A DNA stretch of 64,000 nucleotides from Pseudomonadota bacterium (GTDB lineage Bacteria > Pseudomonadota > Alphaproteobacteria > SHVZ01): NCBI GenBank assembly GCA_016195085.1, contig JACQAG010000059.1, forward strand, positions 1 through 64,000, read 5' to 3'. A program made the translations under genes and the position numbers. Of the stretch, positions 25,253 to 37,536 are shown piece after piece. How positions within the stretch are numbered: the first letter of the stretch is position 1; the number at the start of each line of letters is the position of its first letter. The notes under the pieces are model-generated. The model was not told where the DNA came from, searched no databases, and saw nothing but the letters and a program-made list of their open reading frames with translations.

Positions 25253-26593
25253 TCAGAGACCGAGCCCGTAGGCTTTGGCGAAGATCTCGATCGGATGCAG
25301 GCTCTCCGGCAAGGCGCCCGCCCCGTCGAGGCGCTCCAGACCCTGCAGGATGTGGCGCGCTGCCAAGGGGCATTCGGAGGCGAGATAGGGTTTCGCCTCT
25401 ATCTTGATCTGGCGCGCGACCGGTTTTCCCTGCTTCAGGGCAACCTCGAAATGCTGCTGCATGACGCCCCAGGAGCCGCCATGGCCGGAGCAGCGCTCGA
25501 CCACCGCGAGCTCGGCGCCGGGGATGAGCCGCAAGAGGTCGGCCGCCTTCTGTCCGATGTTCTGCGCTCGCGCATGGCAGGCGATGTGGAGGCCGATGCC
25601 GCCATCGAGGGCCTGAAGGCCCGGCGCCAATCCTTCCTTGCGCGCGATGTCGACGATGTACTCGCTGATGTCCCAGGTGGCGCCGGCGAGCTTCTTCACC
25701 CGCTCATCCTCCGGCAGGATCAGCGGCCACTCGAATTTGAGCATGAGCGCGCAGGAGGGAATGAGCGCGATCACGTCATAGCCCCGGTCGATCCAGGGCC
25801 CGAGCTCGGATGCGACATGGGCGGCCTTGCCGGCGACCCGCGAGAGGGCGCCATGCTCGAGCTGCGGCATGCCGCAGCAGCCGGGATAGACCACCTCGGT
25901 TTCGACCCCGTTCTTGGCGAGAACGGCCTGTGCGGCGGCTCCGATTCTGGGCTCGTTGTAGTTGACGAAGCAGGTGGCGTAGAGGACGGCCTTGCGCCCA
26001 TGGGCGGGCGCGCCGGCGTCGACTGCGGGCGGCCTCAACCGGGCACGGCGAAGGAAGGTCGAGCCTTGGAACTTCGGCAGCGCTGCCTCGCGGTGCACCT
26101 TCGCCACCCGCTCGAGGAGAGGGCGGGTCAGGCGATTGGAGGTGTCGCCGGCCCAGTTGACGATGGGTGCGGCCAGGCTCGCGAGCTTGCCGTTGCGATC
26201 GGTCTCGGTCAGCTGCCGCTCGGCGAAGGCGACCTCGCCCTTGCGTTCTGCGACCGCCCGATAGCGCAGCATCAGATGGGGAAAGTCGAGGTTGAATTCG
26301 TGCGGCGGCACATAGGGACATTTGGTCATGTAGCAGAGATCGCAGAGCGTGCAGGCATCCACGACCTGGGCGAAGTCCTCGCTCTTGACCGCGTGCATCT
26401 CCTCTGCGCCAGCGGCATCGACGAGATCGAAAAGCCGGGGAAAGCTGTCGCAGAGATTGAAGCAGCGGCGACAGCCATGGCAGATGTCGAAGACGCGCCG
26501 CAATTCGGCGTCGAGCTTGGCCTCATCCCAGAATTCGGGATTGGTCCAGTCGAGCTTGTGGCGTGTCGGCGCCTCAAGGCTGCCTTCGCGCAT
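25253..26593 (-). CDS. GlpC/HdrD-like iron-sulfur oxidoreductase subunit
   Basis: The 446-residue protein resembles GlpC and the heterodisulfide-reductase D type: a ferredoxin domain followed by two CCG domains. The N-terminal clusters are CHGCRRCFNLCDSFPR and CTLCDLCYMTKCPY, each a CxxCxxC...C [4Fe-4S] set. The CCG signatures are YPGCCGMPQLEHG and, nearer the C-terminus, CHARAQNIGQK and ERCSGHGGSWG. The chosen ATG has an AGGAG five bases upstream. The GTG two codons earlier is less likely. It lies between rubrerythrin and DUF3501. In this family the partner flavoprotein is absent, so it may pass electrons to rubrerythrin. Confidence 0.88.
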   Translation of the reverse strand: MREGSLEAPTRHKLDWTNPEFWDEAKLDAELRRVFDICHGCRRCFNLCDSFPRLFDLVDAAGAEEMHAVKSEDFAQVVDACTLCDLCYMTKCPYVPPHEFNLDFPHLMLRYRAVAERKGEVAFAERQLTETDRNGKLASLAAPIVNWAGDTSNRLTRPLLERVAKVHREAALPKFQGSTFLRRARLRPPAVDAGAPAHGRKAVLYATCFVNYNEPRIGAAAQAVLAKNGVETEVVYPGCCGMPQLEHGALSRVAGKAAHVASELGPWIDRGYDVIALIPSCALMLKFEWPLILPEDERVKKLAGATWDISEYIVDIARKEGLAPGLQALDGGIGLHIACHARAQNIGQKAADLLRLIPGAELAVVERCSGHGGSWGVMQQHFEVALKQGKPVARQIKIEAKPYLASECPLAARHILQGLERLDGAGALPESLHPIEIFAKAYGLGL

Positions 26594-26680
26594 GCCCACT
26601 CCTACGACCCCGATCCATGCTCAGCAAAAGAAAAGCGAAGGGGACCGGTTCGAGAGGCTCGGTCCCCTTACGCGAGATGA

Positions 26681-27097
26681 TTAGAGGCCGTCGAGCGCCT
26701 TCTGGAAGCGGCCGGCGTGACTCTTCTCGGCCTTGGCCAAGGTCTCGAACCAATCGGCGATCTCCTCGAAGCCCTCTTCGCGCGCCGTCTTCGCCATGCC
26801 CGGGTACATGTCGGTGTACTCGTGGGTCTCGCCGGCGATCGCGGCCTTCAGATTGAGGGCGGTGCCGCCGATCGGCTTGCCGGTCGCCGGATCGCCGACC
26901 ACCTCGAGGAACTCGAGATGGCCATGGGCGTGGCCGGTCTCGCCCTCGGCGGTGGAACGGAAGACCGCGGAGACGTCGTTGTAGCCTTCGACATCGGCCT
27001 TCTGGGCGAAATACAGATAGCGCCGGTTCGCTTGGCTCTCGCCGGCGAACGCGTCTTTCAAGTTCTTCTCGGTCTTGCTGCCTTTTAAGCCAGCCAT
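26681..27097 (-). CDS. Rubrerythrin (ferritin-like diiron protein, no rubredoxin domain)
   Basis: The 138-residue protein reduces hydrogen peroxide at a diiron site. The two helices with the iron ligands are visible: Glu20 ([10 protein letters not shown]) with ExxH at Glu53 and His56 (EGETGH), and Glu90/Glu93 (GETHEYTDM) with ExxH at Glu124 and His127 (KAEKSHAGR). The C-terminal rubredoxin domain of classical rubrerythrin is absent, as in sulerythrin and erythrin forms. An AAGGAG ribosome site six bases before the ATG supports this start over a GTG 15 bases upstream. It sits between the Irr gene and the GlpC-like gene, an arrangement consistent with iron- or peroxide-dependent control. Confidence 0.94.
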   Translation of the reverse strand: MAGLKGSKTEKNLKDAFAGESQANRRYLYFAQKADVEGYNDVSAVFRSTAEGETGHAHGHLEFLEVVGDPATGKPIGGTALNLKAAIAGETHEYTDMYPGMAKTAREEGFEEIADWFETLAKAEKSHAGRFQKALDGL

Positions 27098-27210
27098 GAC
27101 GCTCTCCTTCACTTGGACTCAAAATCGCGCTGGGGCACCACCCGGCCTGAGCCGGCAAGGTGCCTCCTCACGGGGCTGGTATGGACCAGCCGCCGGGCGA
27201 AGTCAATACA

Positions 27211-27225
27211 TTAGAATTGATCCAA
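27211..27225. promoter_or_regulatory. Imperfect Irr-box-like site in the irr-rubrerythrin gap
   Basis: TTAGAATTGATCCAA partly fits the alphaproteobacterial iron-control element TTAGAANNNTTCTAA. The left half is complete and the right half has two mismatches. It lies in the 168-bp gap upstream of the rubrerythrin gene and downstream of irr. It is a candidate only. Confidence 0.25.
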
Positions 27226-27265
27226 GAAGCGGCGTAACTCAAGCACTTGGCGGAGTTTATGCCGC

Positions 27266-27700
27266 CTATTTCTGTGTGTGCAGACGGATCACGACATCCA
27301 CCCGATCGATGACCATGCCCGCCGGCGCGGCCGGCAGGCTGGTGACCGCCACGGCGTCATTGGCGATGTCGCGAAGCTCGCCCGTGTCGACGAACAGGAA
27401 GTGGTGGTGATCGGAGGTGTTGGTGTCGAAATAGGCGCAACCGGCCTCGACCACGACCTCGCGCAACAGCCCGGCGCGGGTGAACTGATTGAGGGTGTTG
27501 TAAACCGTGGCGAGCGAGACTGGGACCCGCGCCCGCACGGCCTCGCCATGCAGCTGCTCGGCGGTCACGTGCCGATCGGCCGCTTCGAAGAGCAGGCGTG
27601 CCAGCGCCAAACGCTGGCGGGTCGGCCTCAAGCCGGCGCGTCTCAGGCGCTCCAGGCTCTCTGCGAAGGGGCGGCTCGCGCCCCGCATCTTCTGGGTCAT
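27266..27700 (-). CDS. irr: Fur-family regulator of the Irr type (iron/heme response)
   Basis: The 144-residue protein has a Fur-like winged helix: LRPTRQRLALARLLFEA, then the DNA-recognition segment LATVYNTLNQFTRAGLL and the dimerisation region. The tract CAYFDTNTSDHHHFLFVDTG carries the triple-His motif diagnostic of Irr. Irr acts under iron limitation, senses heme synthesis and controls heme and iron-storage genes. The N-terminal GCPWHD-type heme regulatory motif of Bradyrhizobium Irr is not seen, which is common outside that genus. It lies between a nitronate monooxygenase-like gene and rubrerythrin. A second Fur-family gene lies at 49138. Confidence 0.88.
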   Translation of the reverse strand: MTQKMRGASRPFAESLERLRRAGLRPTRQRLALARLLFEAADRHVTAEQLHGEAVRARVPVSLATVYNTLNQFTRAGLLREVVVEAGCAYFDTNTSDHHHFLFVDTGELRDIANDAVAVTSLPAAPAGMVIDRVDVVIRLHTQK

Positions 27701-27759
27701 GCCGTTCGATTCCTAACCCTGCTCCCGGCCGAGACCGGCCGCGAAAGCGGATAACTCAC

Positions 27760-29157
27760 TCAGTCGCCGGTGGTCAAGCGCTGCACCAGCTGGTTCACCG
27801 TTGGAACGAAACCATTGGCATAGAACGGATCGGAGGCGAAACGATAGGCGTTGTGCCCGGCGAACATGAGCTCGTTCTCGACCTCGCTCGAATGGCTGAT
27901 GGCTTGCAGGGTTTTTTGGATGCAATAGGACCTGGGGTCGGCCTTCTTGTGGGTGGTGCCTTCCTCGTTCTGCGCCCAATTGGAGAAGAGGCAGGCGGAC
28001 AGGCAACCCATGCATTCGATCTGATCGTTCTGGATCTGGCGGGCCTTGGCCGGGGCGACGAAAATGAGGGTGGTATCGGGCGTGCGCAGCGCCTCGGTGT
28101 AGCCCTGGGCGACCCAAGCATCGGCGCGGAGCTTGTCATGGGCGGTCAAGTACACCTCGCGGCCGCGGGCGCCGACTTTGAAGGAGGTGTCATGGTCGGC
28201 CACCGGGTGGGCCTGATAGGCGACCTGGCGCTCCGCTCGCTCCTTCAGCTCCCTCAGGAAAGCGTTGGTGACAGCCGAGGAATAGAATCCGGTCGGGCTG
28301 AACCGGTTGAGCCAGACATCGCCGTCCTTGAGCGTCAGCAGCTTCCGCTTCCAGGCAGGCGAGATCGGACTTTCCTGGGTCAAGAGCGGCCGCGTGCCGA
28401 ATTGGAAGGCGACTTTGCCGATCTCGGGATTGTCGAGCCAATGCTCCCATTCCCGCATGTACCAGACCCCACCCGCCATGATGATCGGGGTCTCGCCCAG
28501 GCCGAACTCGTTCATGAGCTGGCGGAGCTCGCGCACCCGGGGATAGGGGTCCTCGGGGCGGGTCGGATCCTCGCTGTTGGAGATGCCGTTATGGCCGCCG
28601 GCAAGCCAGGGATCCTCGTAGACCACACCCCCCAGCCAATCGCGGAAGCGGTGATAGGCGCGCTTCCACAAGGCCCGGAAGGCGCGGGCCGAGGAGATGA
28701 TCGGATAGTAGTAGACCCGGTACTGGGCGGAGATCTCGGCGATGCGATAGGGCATGCCGGCCCCGCAGGTGACGCCGTTTATGAGGCCCTTGGCGCCCTC
28801 GAGGATGCCGTGCAGCGTCCGCTCCGAGGCGGCCATCTCCCACAGCACGTTCATATGGATGCGGCCCTGGCCGCTCGCCTTCTCCCAGGCGATGCGAGCC
28901 TGGGCGATGCCGCCCTTGATCGAGAGCGCGACCAGCTCCTCGTGGCGCTCGCGCCGGGTGCGGCCGTGATAGACCATGGGAATGAGCCGGCCGCTCGCAT
29001 CGAAGGCGTCGGCATTGACCCCGGAGAAGGTTCCGACCCCGCATGACGCCGCCCAGGCGCCCGAACTCTCGCCGTTGGACACGGCGATGCCTTTGCCGCC
29101 CTCGACCAGGGGCAGAACCTCGCGGCCCGACAGCATGATCGAATTCAGCGCCCGCAC
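27760..29157 (-). CDS. Nitronate monooxygenase-like flavoprotein (NPD/PfaD family)
   Basis: The 465-residue protein has the FMN-binding TIM-barrel fold of 2-nitropropane dioxygenase and PfaD proteins. The N-terminal GIAVSNGESSGAWAASCGVG, the HMNVLWEMAASERTL strand and the phosphate-binding IIMAGGVWYMREWEHWLD are characteristic, as is VAFQFGTRPLL later. A C-terminal tract ECMGCLSACLFSNW has three closely spaced Cys, which is unusual for the short nitronate monooxygenases and may bind an Fe-S cluster. The start is GTG with GAGGA just before it. It lies directly upstream of irr on the same strand and may share its promoter region. The substrate is unknown. Confidence 0.82.
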   Translation of the reverse strand: MRALNSIMLSGREVLPLVEGGKGIAVSNGESSGAWAASCGVGTFSGVNADAFDASGRLIPMVYHGRTRRERHEELVALSIKGGIAQARIAWEKASGQGRIHMNVLWEMAASERTLHGILEGAKGLINGVTCGAGMPYRIAEISAQYRVYYYPIISSARAFRALWKRAYHRFRDWLGGVVYEDPWLAGGHNGISNSEDPTRPEDPYPRVRELRQLMNEFGLGETPIIMAGGVWYMREWEHWLDNPEIGKVAFQFGTRPLLTQESPISPAWKRKLLTLKDGDVWLNRFSPTGFYSSAVTNAFLRELKERAERQVAYQAHPVADHDTSFKVGARGREVYLTAHDKLRADAWVAQGYTEALRTPDTTLIFVAPAKARQIQNDQIECMGCLSACLFSNWAQNEEGTTHKKADPRSYCIQKTLQAISHSSEVENELMFAGHNAYRFASDPFYANGFVPTVNQLVQRLTTGD

Positions 29158-29257
29158 GAACCGATCCTCCCGCTGGCCCAGCCCCCGTTTACGGGATGGT
29201 TGCTAGTCATTCTTATATACGCTTTGCGCCCAGAAAGACCACGGGCTCACGATTCGA

Positions 29258-30007
29258 TTACATTCCGCCGATGGCCGGCACCAGCAGGTCCGGGGCGTCG
29301 GTGATGACCGCATCCACGCCCAAGCCGACGAGCCGGCGCGCCTCCTCCGGGAGGTTGCAGGTCCAGGTGACCACGGCAAGGCCGGCCGCCTTGATTTCGC
29401 TCACCCATTTCGGGGTGAGGTGCTTCCAGTTGGGGTTGATCGCCCGGCAGCCCAAGGCCTCGGCTGCGGCCCGCCAGTCCCGCTCATGCCGGTCGAGGAG
29501 AAGACCCCGCGGCCATTCCGGCATCGCCTCCTGGGCCGCCGCCAGCGCCGGGCGCTTGAAGCTCGAAAAGAGCGGCGGCGGCAAATGCCCGGGCCAGCAG
29601 GCCTTGGCGGTGGCGACCGCCTCGAGTGCGGTCTCGCGCTCGCGTCCTGGGCAGGGCTTGATCTCGATGTTGACACCCATGCCGCACCCGGCGATGACCG
29701 CCAGCGCCTCGCTCAGAAGCGGCACCCGCTCGCCGGCAAAGGCCGGAGCAAAGCGGATGCCGGCATCGGCATCCGCCAGCTCCCGCCAGTCGCTGGCCTC
29801 GATCCGCCCCGTGCGGTCGGTGGTGCGATCCAAAGTCTCGTCATGGATCACCACCGGCACGCCGTCCCGGGTCAGCATGACGTCGAGCTCGACCCAGCCG
29901 GCACCGAGCTCGGCCGCTTTCCTGAAGCCGGCCAAGGTATTCTCCGGCGCGCGCAAGGCCGCACCCCGATGCCCGACGATGCGGGCGAGACCGAGCAGCA
30001 AAACCAA
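29258..30007 (-). CDS. ugpQ: Glycerophosphodiester phosphodiesterase
   Basis: The 249-residue enzyme hydrolyses glycerophosphodiesters to glycerol 3-phosphate and an alcohol. Catalytic motifs are in order: GHRGAALRAPENTLAGF (His12-Arg13 and Glu19), VELDVMLTRDGVPVVIHDE (Glu, Asp and His), then NIEIKP and the C-terminal VVTWTCN. No signal peptide is present, so it is cytoplasmic, like UgpQ. The start is a TTG immediately after the pnp TAG, so it is cotranscribed and probably translationally coupled to pnp. The symbol is a family name. The physiological substrate is not shown by the sequence. Confidence 0.88.
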   Translation of the reverse strand: MVLLLGLARIVGHRGAALRAPENTLAGFRKAAELGAGWVELDVMLTRDGVPVVIHDETLDRTTDRTGRIEASDWRELADADAGIRFAPAFAGERVPLLSEALAVIAGCGMGVNIEIKPCPGRERETALEAVATAKACWPGHLPPPLFSSFKRPALAAAQEAMPEWPRGLLLDRHERDWRAAAEALGCRAINPNWKHLTPKWVSEIKAAGLAVVTWTCNLPEEARRLVGLGVDAVITDAPDLLVPAIGGM

Positions 30008-32131
30008 CTACTCGGCGACCTGCGCCGACTGCGTGAGATCGCGCCCGGTGGCCTGGTCCACCGCCTTCATCGACAGCTTGACCTTGCCGCGATCATCGAA
30101 GCCCAGGCACTTCACCTTGACCTGGTCGCCGACCTTGACCACGTCGGCGACCTTGCCGACCCGGTGCAGCGCCAGCTCGCTGATATGCACCAGGCCGTCG
30201 CGGGCGCCCAGGAAGTTCACGAAGGCGCCGAAGTCGACGACCTTGACCACCTTGCCGGTGTAGATCGCCCCCACCTCGGGCTCGGCCACGATGTTTCGGA
30301 TCCAGTCGATCGCCGCCTTCGAGGCCTCGTTGTCGACGGCCGCGATCTTCACCGTACCGTCGTCCTCGATATCGATCTTGGCGCCGGTCACCTCGCAGAT
30401 CTCGCGGATGACCTTGCCGCCCGGGCCGATGATCTCGCGGATCTTGTCCTTAGGCACGGTCATCGTGGTGATGCGCGGCGCGTTCTGCGAGACCGCTTCC
30501 CTGGCGCTGGTGAGCGCCTTCGCCATCTCGCCCAGGATGTGGAGGCGACCCTCGCGCGCCTGGCTCAAGGCCTGCTTCATGATCGCCTCGGTGATCGAGG
30601 TGATCTTGATGTCCATCTGGAGGGCGGTCACACCGCTCTCGGAGCCGGCGACCTTGAAGTCCATGTCGCCCAGATGGTCCTCGTCTCCCAGGATGTCCGA
30701 GAGCACGGCGAACTTGGCCTCTTCCTTGATCAATCCCATGGCGATGCCGGCAACCGGACGGCCCATCGGCACGCCCGCATCCATCATCGCCAACGAGGCG
30801 CCGCAGACGCTCGCCATGGAAGACGAGCCGTTCGATTCCGTGATCTCGGAGACGATGCGGAGCGTGTAGGGAAAGTTCTCCTTGGACGGCAGCAAGGGAT
30901 GGACCGCCCGCCAGGCGAGCTTGCCGTGGCCGACCTCGCGGCGTCCGGGCGAGCCCATGCGGCCGGCCTCGCCGACCGAGTAGGGCGGGAAGTTGTAGTG
31001 CAGGAGGAAGTGCTCGCGATACTCGCCCGCTAGCGCATCGATGATCTGCTCGTCCTGGCCGGTCCCGAGGGTTGCGACCACCAGGGCCTGGGTCTCGCCG
31101 CGGGTGAAGAGGGCGCTGCCATGGGCGCGCGGCAAGACACCCACCTCGCAGACGATCGGCCTGACCGTCTTGGTGTCGCGGCCGTCGATGCGCTGACCGG
31201 TCTCCAGGATGGCGCCGCGCACGATGTCGCTCTCGAGGTCCTTGAATAGGCTCTTGACCAGCTCGGCCTCGATGCCTTCGGCCGCGAGCGTCTCAACCGC
31301 CTTCTTCTTGACCGCATCGATCTTGGAATGGCGCTGCTGCTTCACCGTCTCGCGGTAGGCCTGGATCAGCTCGGCTGTCGCCACCGCCTTCAAGCGCGCG
31401 CGCGCCGCCGGGACCGCCGAGGGCTCCTCGGGCAGAGGCCAAGGCTCCTTCGCCGCCGCTTCCGCCAGCTCGATGATGGCGCCGATCACCGGCTGGAAGC
31501 TCTTATGGCCGAACATGACCGCGCCCAGCATGATCTCCTCGGAGAGCTCCTTCGCCTCCGACTCGACCATGAGCACGCCTTCGACCGTGCCGGCCACCAC
31601 CAGGTCGAGCTGCGAGTTCGGCAGCTCGTCGCGCTGCGGGTTCAGCACATACTCGCCGCCGACATAGCCGACCCGGGCGGCAGCGATGGGCCCCAGAAAC
31701 GGGATGCCGGAGAGTGTCAGGGCCGCCGAGGTGCCGATCAAGGCGACGACGTCGGGATCGTTCTCCAGGTCATGGCTCAAGACCGTGCAGACGACCTGCG
31801 TCTCGTTGCGGAAGCCGGGCGCGAACAAGGGCCGGATCGGCCGGTCGATGAGCCGGCTGGTCAGCACTTCCTTCTCCGAGGGCCGACCCTCGCGCTTGAA
31901 GAATCCACCCGGGATCTTGCCCGCGGCGAAGGTCTTTTCCTGATAGTTGACGGTGAGCGGGAAGAAATCGATGCCGGGCTTCGGCGTCTTCATGCCGACG
32001 ACCGTGCAGAGCACCACCGTCTCTCCATAGGTGGCCAGCACGGCGGCGTCCGCCTGGCGGGCGATCTTGCCGGTCTCGAGCACGAGCCGGCGTCCGCCCC
32101 ACATCAGTTCTTTACGAAATACCTTGAACAT
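30008..32131 (-). CDS. pnp: Polyribonucleotide nucleotidyltransferase (PNPase)
   Basis: PNPase degrades RNA 3' to 5' by phosphorolysis and is part of the RNA degradosome. The 707-residue protein has two RNase PH domains: [20 protein letters not shown] and the second with [21 protein letters not shown] domain follows ([20 protein letters not shown]), then a C-terminal S1 domain ([20 protein letters not shown] and [17 protein letters not shown]). It ends with a short acidic tail. It follows rpsO, with a 317-bp repeat-rich gap between them. PNPase commonly represses its own mRNA after RNase III cleavage. I saw no definite RNase III stem apart from the GC-rich repeats. Confidence 0.97.
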   Translation of the reverse strand: MFKVFRKELMWGGRRLVLETGKIARQADAAVLATYGETVVLCTVVGMKTPKPGIDFFPLTVNYQEKTFAAGKIPGGFFKREGRPSEKEVLTSRLIDRPIRPLFAPGFRNETQVVCTVLSHDLENDPDVVALIGTSAALTLSGIPFLGPIAAARVGYVGGEYVLNPQRDELPNSQLDLVVAGTVEGVLMVESEAKELSEEIMLGAVMFGHKSFQPVIGAIIELAEAAAKEPWPLPEEPSAVPAARARLKAVATAELIQAYRETVKQQRHSKIDAVKKKAVETLAAEGIEAELVKSLFKDLESDIVRGAILETGQRIDGRDTKTVRPIVCEVGVLPRAHGSALFTRGETQALVVATLGTGQDEQIIDALAGEYREHFLLHYNFPPYSVGEAGRMGSPGRREVGHGKLAWRAVHPLLPSKENFPYTLRIVSEITESNGSSSMASVCGASLAMMDAGVPMGRPVAGIAMGLIKEEAKFAVLSDILGDEDHLGDMDFKVAGSESGVTALQMDIKITSITEAIMKQALSQAREGRLHILGEMAKALTSAREAVSQNAPRITTMTVPKDKIREIIGPGGKVIREICEVTGAKIDIEDDGTVKIAAVDNEASKAAIDWIRNIVAEPEVGAIYTGKVVKVVDFGAFVNFLGARDGLVHISELALHRVGKVADVVKVGDQVKVKCLGFDDRGKVKLSMKAVDQATGRDLTQSAQVAE

Positions 32132-32149
32132 TGGGTTGAATTCCTTTCA

Positions 32150-32245
32150 CCCCGGGGCCGCTCGGATAGGATCTTCCCCTCGGCCTCGCGCTCCGGGGAG
32201 GGACGGGGAGGGGTGATCCTCACCCCTGCCAAATCCCCACCCCGA
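32150..32245. repeat. GC-rich hairpin repeat in the rpsO-pnp gap
   Basis: The 317-bp gap 32132-32448 has no supported gene. It holds a GC-rich pairing repeat with AGGGGTGA (32209-32216) and TCACCCCT (32220-32227) around three bases. It belongs loosely to the family seen at 17218, 34131 and 40551. In pnp leaders of other bacteria a long stem is cut by RNase III, so this stem could serve that role (inference). Confidence 0.5.
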
Positions 32246-32448
32246 AAGGAGCGCGATGGGCGGACGGGAAGAACTCGGCGCATCCATGCGCCGGCGGACG
32301 GTGCCGCCTGCCGGGAATCGGCAGGAAACGGCGCCGCGAAGGGCGCGGCCCCTCTTCTTTCGCCTCTTCGTCTTTCGGTGCTTTCCATGACACGGAAGGG
32401 CCCGGTCGTCAAATTCACCGGGTCTGCCGCTTCCGGCCTGAACCCGCC

Positions 32449-32718
32449 TCAGCGGCGCAGGCCCAAACGCTGGATCAAGCCGTCGTAGCGGTCCTTGTCC
32501 TTGCGCTTCAGGAAGTCCAAGAGCCGGCGCCGCTGGCCGACCATCACCAGGAGCCCCCGGCGCGAATGCAGATCCTTCGCGTGGGTTCCCAAGTGATCGG
32601 TCAGGTGGCGGATCCGTTCGCTCAAGATCGCCACCTGGACTTCCGGCGAGCCGGTGTCGCCCGGCTTGGTGGCATATTCGGTAATGAGCGCAGCCTTGCG
32701 CTCCGGCGAGATCGACAT
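32449..32718 (-). CDS. rpsO: 30S ribosomal protein S15
   Basis: S15 binds the 16S rRNA central domain and bridges to the 50S subunit. The chosen ATG gives 89 residues, [18 protein letters not shown], with the signature [20 protein letters not shown]. The family is 89 residues long, so the upstream in-frame start (15 codons earlier) is wrong. It lies 17 bases after truB and upstream of pnp, the standard order. S15 autoregulates by binding its own leader. The short truB-rpsO gap leaves little space for a separate promoter. Confidence 0.97.
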   Translation of the reverse strand: MSISPERKAALITEYATKPGDTGSPEVQVAILSERIRHLTDHLGTHAKDLHSRRGLLVMVGQRRRLLDFLKRKDKDRYDGLIQRLGLRR

Positions 32719-32735
32719 CGGCCATCTCCTTATCG

Positions 32736-33683
32736 CTAGAGATTCAGCACCCGAACCGGGCAAATGCGACCTGCATCAAACCGGGCGAGCGCCACTGGCC
32801 TTCCGGCCGCCGTGGCGCAAAGCAAATCCCCGTCCTGCAAGTCGCCGAGCCTGTCGAGGTCGGACTTGCGGAACAGGGCGACCGCCTGGCCTTGACGCAG
32901 TCGATTGGCCTCGGTCCCAGTCAGGGCCAGCGCCGGGATGTCGTCCAGCGCGGTCTCGACCGGCAAGAGGTGCTCGAAAGCGGCCGGACTATGGCCCAAC
33001 AGGGTCAGTGAATCCAGCGAAATCGCGCGGGTTTCCGCGAATGGACCGACCCGGAGCCGACGGAGCTGGGCGACATGGCCGAGGCTGCCGAGGACGCGGC
33101 CCAGGTCGCGGGCGAGCGCTCGCATATAGGCGCCCTTGCCGGATACCACCTCGAAAACCGCCAGATCGGGCGCGGGCTGGGAAACCAGGCTGAAGCGCTC
33201 GATCATGACCGGGCGCGGCTCGAGATGCACCGGCAGGTCGGCCCGCGCCAGGTCATAGGCCCGTTCTCCGGCGATCTTGAGGGCGGAGTAGGCGGGCGGT
33301 GTCTGCTGAATGAGGCCGGTGAAGCGAGGCAGCGCCGCTTGGATCGCATCGGCGGTGGGTCGATGGGCGCTCACCGCCGTCACCTCTCCCTCCGCATCAT
33401 CGGTGGTGCGCGCTTCGCCCCAGCGGATGGTGAACCGATAGACCTTGGTCGCGTCCATGACGTAGGGCACGGTCTTGGTCGCCTCGCCGAACGCAATCGG
33501 CAGGACCCCCGTCGCCAAAGGATCGAGCGTGCCGCCATGGCCGGCTTTGGCCGCCTCGAAGAGGCGTCTGACCGCCCCCACGACCCGGGTCGAGGTCATC
33601 CCGCTCGGCTTGTCGATGATGAGCCAGCCGTCGACCTTGTTGCCCTTCCTTCTGCTCATAGCGGCGGGCTCATTCTTCGCCAT
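32736..33683 (-). CDS. truB: tRNA pseudouridine(55) synthase
   Basis: TruB isomerises U55 in the T-psi-C arm of tRNAs. The 315-residue protein has [20 protein letters not shown] and the catalytic [21 protein letters not shown] with Asp in the GTLDP motif. [15 protein letters not shown] and the [15 protein letters not shown] segment follow. The C-terminal PUA-like part ends [16 protein letters not shown]. The ATG overlaps the rbfA 3' end by 14 bases. A second Met eight codons on ([12 protein letters not shown]) is an alternative. It sits in the rbfA-truB-rpsO order. Confidence 0.95.
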   Translation of the reverse strand: MAKNEPAAMSRRKGNKVDGWLIIDKPSGMTSTRVVGAVRRLFEAAKAGHGGTLDPLATGVLPIAFGEATKTVPYVMDATKVYRFTIRWGEARTTDDAEGEVTAVSAHRPTADAIQAALPRFTGLIQQTPPAYSALKIAGERAYDLARADLPVHLEPRPVMIERFSLVSQPAPDLAVFEVVSGKGAYMRALARDLGRVLGSLGHVAQLRRLRVGPFAETRAISLDSLTLLGHSPAAFEHLLPVETALDDIPALALTGTEANRLRQGQAVALFRKSDLDRLGDLQDGDLLCATAAGRPVALARFDAGRICPVRVLNL

Positions 33684-34077
33684 CCTTGCCGGAGGCGAGG
33701 TCGCGTGCCACCGCCGGGCTTTTCAAGAGTTGCTCGATCCGGCTCGCCTCGTCGAAGCGCCGGTCGAGCTCGAAACGCAGCGCCGGGGCGAATTTGAGCC
33801 TGACCCGGTGGGCGAGCTCGCCGCGCAAATAGGCCGCCGCCCGCTTCAAGGCCTTGAGCAATGTCTCGCCGTCGCCGCCGCCGCCAAAGGGGGTGACGAA
33901 GATGGTGGCGTTGCGAAGGTCGGGGCTGACCTTGACCTCGGTCACGGTCAACTTGGCGGATGCGAGCTCGGGATCGCGCACATGACCTTCGGCAATGATG
34001 CCGACCAACGCGTGGCGGAGTTCTTCGCCGACCCTCAATTGGCGCTGCCCGGGAGCGCCGGTGGATTTGCGTGTCAT
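33670..34077 (-). CDS. rbfA: 30S ribosome-binding factor A
   Basis: RbfA is a KH-like protein that helps mature the 5' end of 16S rRNA and the 30S subunit. The 135-residue protein has QRQLRVGEELRHALVGIIAE at the start, LTVTEVKVSPDLRNATIFVT in the middle and LAHRVRLKFAPALRFELDRR near the C-terminus, all standard. The ATG start is 163 bases downstream of infB, with a GC-rich repeat between. The stop lies inside the truB coding sequence. Confidence 0.95.
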   Translation of the reverse strand: MTRKSTGAPGQRQLRVGEELRHALVGIIAEGHVRDPELASAKLTVTEVKVSPDLRNATIFVTPFGGGGDGETLLKALKRAAAYLRGELAHRVRLKFAPALRFELDRRFDEASRIEQLLKSPAVARDLASGKDGEE

Positions 34078-34130
34078 CGATTGTGTCCTGGCCCAGCGTC
34101 TCGTCGGAGCTGCGCAAATGGGCGAACCCC

Positions 34131-34190
34131 GCCCGCCCGGGGGTGGACTTTGGGAGGGGGTGGGCCCCCTCCCCGACCCTCCTCGGGCGG
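34131..34190. repeat. GC-rich hairpin repeat in the infB-rbfA gap
   Basis: CCCGCCCG (34131-34138) pairs with CGGGCGGG (34183-34190). The interior holds GGGAGGGGGTGGGCCCCCTC, which can fold on itself. It is shared in style with the other G/C-run repeats in this window. Confidence 0.65.
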
Positions 34191-34240
34191 GAAGGGATTT
34201 GGGTGAGGCTATCCTAGGAGCAGACGCGGCGACCCTCGAC

Positions 34241-36841
<2,601 letters not shown>

Positions 36842-36873
36842 CTATATCCGCCTCAACCCGCCTCGTTCACGCC

Positions 36874-37521
36874 TCAACCACGATCTCGACTAGAAGCCGC
36901 CTCCGCCTTCGAACGGAAGCCGGCGAGATGTCCCTGCAACGCCAAAAGGCGGCCGGCCAGCTTTCCCCGGTCGACCACCGCATGCACCACCGCGTCCCGC
37001 CCGAAGGCGCCTCCGAGCTCGGCGGCCGTCAGCCCATCCATCACCGGCACGCCCTGGGCAAGCCCGCTCAGCTTGCCCCGCCCGCCGGCCGCACCGTCGG
37101 ATGCCTCGATCATGAGCCCGGCGGCACCGCCGGCCAGACGCTCGCGCACCCGTTCGAACCCGCACACTGCCTGGCCCGCCCGGCGCGCGAGGCCGATCGC
37201 CTCGACCATCCGGCGCACAAGCCCCGCCGTCACCTGATCGGCCAGATCCGCCTCGGCCTTGACCCGGGTGTGGGCCGCCTTGGCAAACAAGCCGCGGGCG
37301 ACCGCCCGCTCGACCAAAGCCCGCTCCGGCGCCACATATACGCCCCGGCCCGGCAGTTTGCCATCTAAGTCCGGCACCACCCGCGCGTCCGGCCCGACGA
37401 CGAAGCGGATGAGATCGGCCTTGTCGGCGGTCCGTCCGCTCGCAATACACCGGCGGCGGGGGGCCTCCGCGGCCTCGCTCGCTGCCGGCATCCCATGCTC
37501 ACATGGTAGCGGCCGTGCCAT
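36874..37521 (-). CDS. ylxR: YlxR-family RNA-binding protein fused to an L7Ae-like domain (DUF448)
   Basis: The 215-residue protein has the YlxR/DUF448 domain near residues 20-80: [20 protein letters not shown] and [15 protein letters not shown]. An L7Ae-like part follows ([21 protein letters not shown] and [11 protein letters not shown]). This fusion is normal in alphaproteobacteria. It is thought to bind RNA and to act with NusA, between whose gene and infB it lies. YlxR of other bacteria also affects RNase P and gene regulation. No odd features. Confidence 0.88.
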   Translation of the reverse strand: MARPLPCEHGMPAASEAAEAPRRRCIASGRTADKADLIRFVVGPDARVVPDLDGKLPGRGVYVAPERALVERAVARGLFAKAAHTRVKAEADLADQVTAGLVRRMVEAIGLARRAGQAVCGFERVRERLAGGAAGLMIEASDGAAGGRGKLSGLAQGVPVMDGLTAAELGGAFGRDAVVHAVVDRGKLAGRLLALQGHLAGFRSKAEAASSRDRG

Positions 37522-37536
37522 GTCCAGCCGGATGCA

